Shown here in pieces: positions 5,434-6,829 of a stretch of DNA of 6,829 nt. Location of the stretch: positions 1 to 6,829 of the forward strand of contig JBIIVF010000127.1 in the NCBI GenBank assembly GCA_044339595.1, written 5' to 3'. The notes beneath the pieces were generated by a model. It did not search any database. It was not told the DNA's origin and saw only the letters and a list, made by a program, of their open reading frames with translations. Made by a program: the position numbers and the translations under genes. Numbering within the stretch: the first letter of the stretch is position 1; each line of letters starts with the position of its first letter. Source of the DNA: CAZTGZ01 sp044339595. GTDB lineage: Bacteria > Bacteroidota > Bacteroidia > NS11-12g > UBA9320.

Positions 5434-6829
5434 ATGTTAAAACAAAACCTCAGTCAGAAATTACTACAGAAGCTATCGCCACAGCAGATACAGTTTATCA
5501 AGCTGTTGCAGCTGAACACCCTCAATTTTGAACAACGGGTGGAAGAAGAGATTTTGGAAAATCCGGCCCTCGAAACCGGGAAAGACGATGACGACGAAGG
5601 ATTTGCTCCACAAGAGGAATTTGAACGTACCGAAGAAACCGATGATTTTGATATTTCTGAATATTTAACCGGGGATGAAGGCGGCATCAAGCTGAATGAA
5701 GATTACTCAACCGGCGATGAAGAAGATGACCGCGAGCCCATACCGGTGATTAGTTACGATTCATTCAGGGATCAGCTATTTGATGCGGTTTCTGTGGTAT
5801 TGCACGACGATCGTGAATGTCAGCTGGCAGAACAAATCATTTGGACCTTTGATGATGACGGGTATTTGCGCAGACCCATCAAATCGATTGTAAACGACTT
5901 GTTGTTTATCTCAAACATCCGCACCGATGAAGAAGAATTGCAGCGGATTTTATCCATCATACAGCAATTTGATCCTCCCGGAATTGGTGCTACCAGTTTG
6001 CAGGAATGCCTCTTATTACAAATTAAAAGGAAGGAAGAAAAATCGAGCAATCCGATTTTAAAACTGGCACGGGAAATCATCAGTCATTACATGGAGGATT
6101 TCTCCAAAAAGCATTATTCTAAATTGTTGAAAAAGCTCGATGTAACCGAAGACTACCTCAAGGAAGCCATCGACCTGATTATAAAATTAAACCCCAAACC
6201 GGCCGATATCGGAAACGCGGGGGATGCAAAAACCGAATATATCATTCCGGATTTCATTGTGACTGAAAGCTACGGACAGCTTGAAGTAGTGCTCAATAGC
6301 CGCAATGCACCTGAATTGAAAGTGAGTCCTTCCTATTTAGAAACCTTAAAGGCGTATGACGCTTCGCCAAAACCTGATAAAAGCATGAAGGATGCGGTGC
6401 AGTTTATTAAGCAGAAGCTGGATGGAGCCAAATGGTTTATCGATTCCGTAAAACAGCGCCAGAACACGCTGCTCTCTACCATGCGCACCATTGTGGCCTT
6501 GCAACATGATTTCTTTTTGACCGGTGACGAATCAGATTTGCGTCCGATGATTTTGAAGGATGTGGCAGAGCGCATTGGCATGGATATTTCAACCATTTCC
6601 AGGGTAGCCAACAGCAAGTATGTGGAAACAGAATTCGGGATTTTTCAACTTAAGTATTTCTTTTCTGAAGGCATTGTCACAGAAAGTGGTGAAGAAGTAT
6701 CTAATAAGGAAGTGAAGAAGATTTTGCAGGATGCCATCGGTGCTGAAAGCAAACAACACCCTTTGACCGACGAACGGTTGATGGACATCCTCAAAGAAAA
6801 GGGATACATCATCGCACGAAGAACCGTAG
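5434..6829 (+). CDS. rpoN: RNA polymerase sigma-54 factor (C-terminus cut off by window edge)
   Basis: Alternative sigma factor that binds core RNA polymerase, recognises -24/-12 promoters and needs an AAA+ enhancer-binding activator to open them. 465 residues are visible. Region I (1-46) is the Gln/Leu-rich activator-responsive segment (QKLLQKLSPQQIQFIKLLQL, then EEEILENPAL). Region II (about 51-101) is highly acidic, with 24 Asp/Glu. The core-binding domain follows (about 107-305), including DDDGYLRRP (140-148) and FDPPGIGATSLQECLLLQI (169-187). The DNA-binding domain contains LKDVAERIGMDISTISRVANSKYVET (374-399), a helix-turn-helix, and FQLKYFFSEG (404-413). The window ends inside the RpoN box after ARRTV (461-465), so only about 15-25 residues are likely missing. 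The start is supported by a strong Shine-Dalgarno. No enhancer-binding protein is encoded nearby, so its regulon cannot be read from this window. Confidence 0.96.
   Translation, partial: MLKQNLSQKLLQKLSPQQIQFIKLLQLNTLNFEQRVEEEILENPALETGKDDDDEGFAPQEEFERTEETDDFDISEYLTGDEGGIKLNEDYSTGDEEDDREPIPVISYDSFRDQLFDAVSVVLHDDRECQLAEQIIWTFDDDGYLRRPIKSIVNDLLFISNIRTDEEELQRILSIIQQFDPPGIGATSLQECLLLQIKRKEEKSSNPILKLAREIISHYMEDFSKKHYSKLLKKLDVTEDYLKEAIDLIIKLNPKPADIGNAGDAKTEYIIPDFIVTESYGQLEVVLNSRNAPELKVSPSYLETLKAYDASPKPDKSMKDAVQFIKQKLDGAKWFIDSVKQRQNTLLSTMRTIVALQHDFFLTGDESDLRPMILKDVAERIGMDISTISRVANSKYVETEFGIFQLKYFFSEGIVTESGEEVSNKEVKKILQDAIGAESKQHPLTDERLMDILKEKGYIIARRTV

Overview
The window looks like an ordinary chromosomal segment of a Bacteroidota bacterium (Flavobacteriia/Sphingobacteriia-like; genus not determinable by eye). 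The reasons are promoter-like TAnnTTTG boxes placed very close to start codons, almost no Shine-Dalgarno sequences, moderate GC content, and protein sequences of the Bacteroidota style. I found no insertion sequence, phage gene, CRISPR array, tRNA or rRNA.

Layout. Left block, minus strand: a PhoU-like DUF47 protein (921-1565) followed 9 bp downstream by a PiT-family phosphate transporter (1-911, C-terminus cut off by the window edge). Together they form the classical transporter plus accessory-protein pair. Next on the minus strand is a small secreted DUF6265-like gene (1646-2095) broken by an in-frame TAA at its 44th codon. It is divergent from dihydrofolate reductase (folA, 2137-2655, plus). 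folA converges with a minus-strand pair: asparaginyl-tRNA synthetase (asnS) and, 1 bp after its stop codon, a TetA-like MFS exporter (2662-3834). Divergent from asnS is rpoN (sigma-54, from 5434), which is cut by the right edge inside the RpoN box.

How the genes work together: only two links are supported by layout. DUF47/PiT should act together in phosphate (or metal-phosphate) uptake. asnS and the MFS gene should share a transcript and perhaps be translationally coupled. folA (folate reduction), asnS (Asn-tRNA charging) and rpoN (alternative sigma factor) are housekeeping or regulatory genes without an evident shared pathway. asnS and rpoN share a short intergenic region with back-to-back candidate -7 boxes.

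No obviously new multi-gene system is visible. The points most worth checking are the interrupted DUF6265-like gene, a predicted antiparallel coiled-coil hairpin inserted in the AsnRS catalytic domain, and the overlapping divergent promoter boxes between asnS and rpoN, which also argue against the longest possible AsnRS start.
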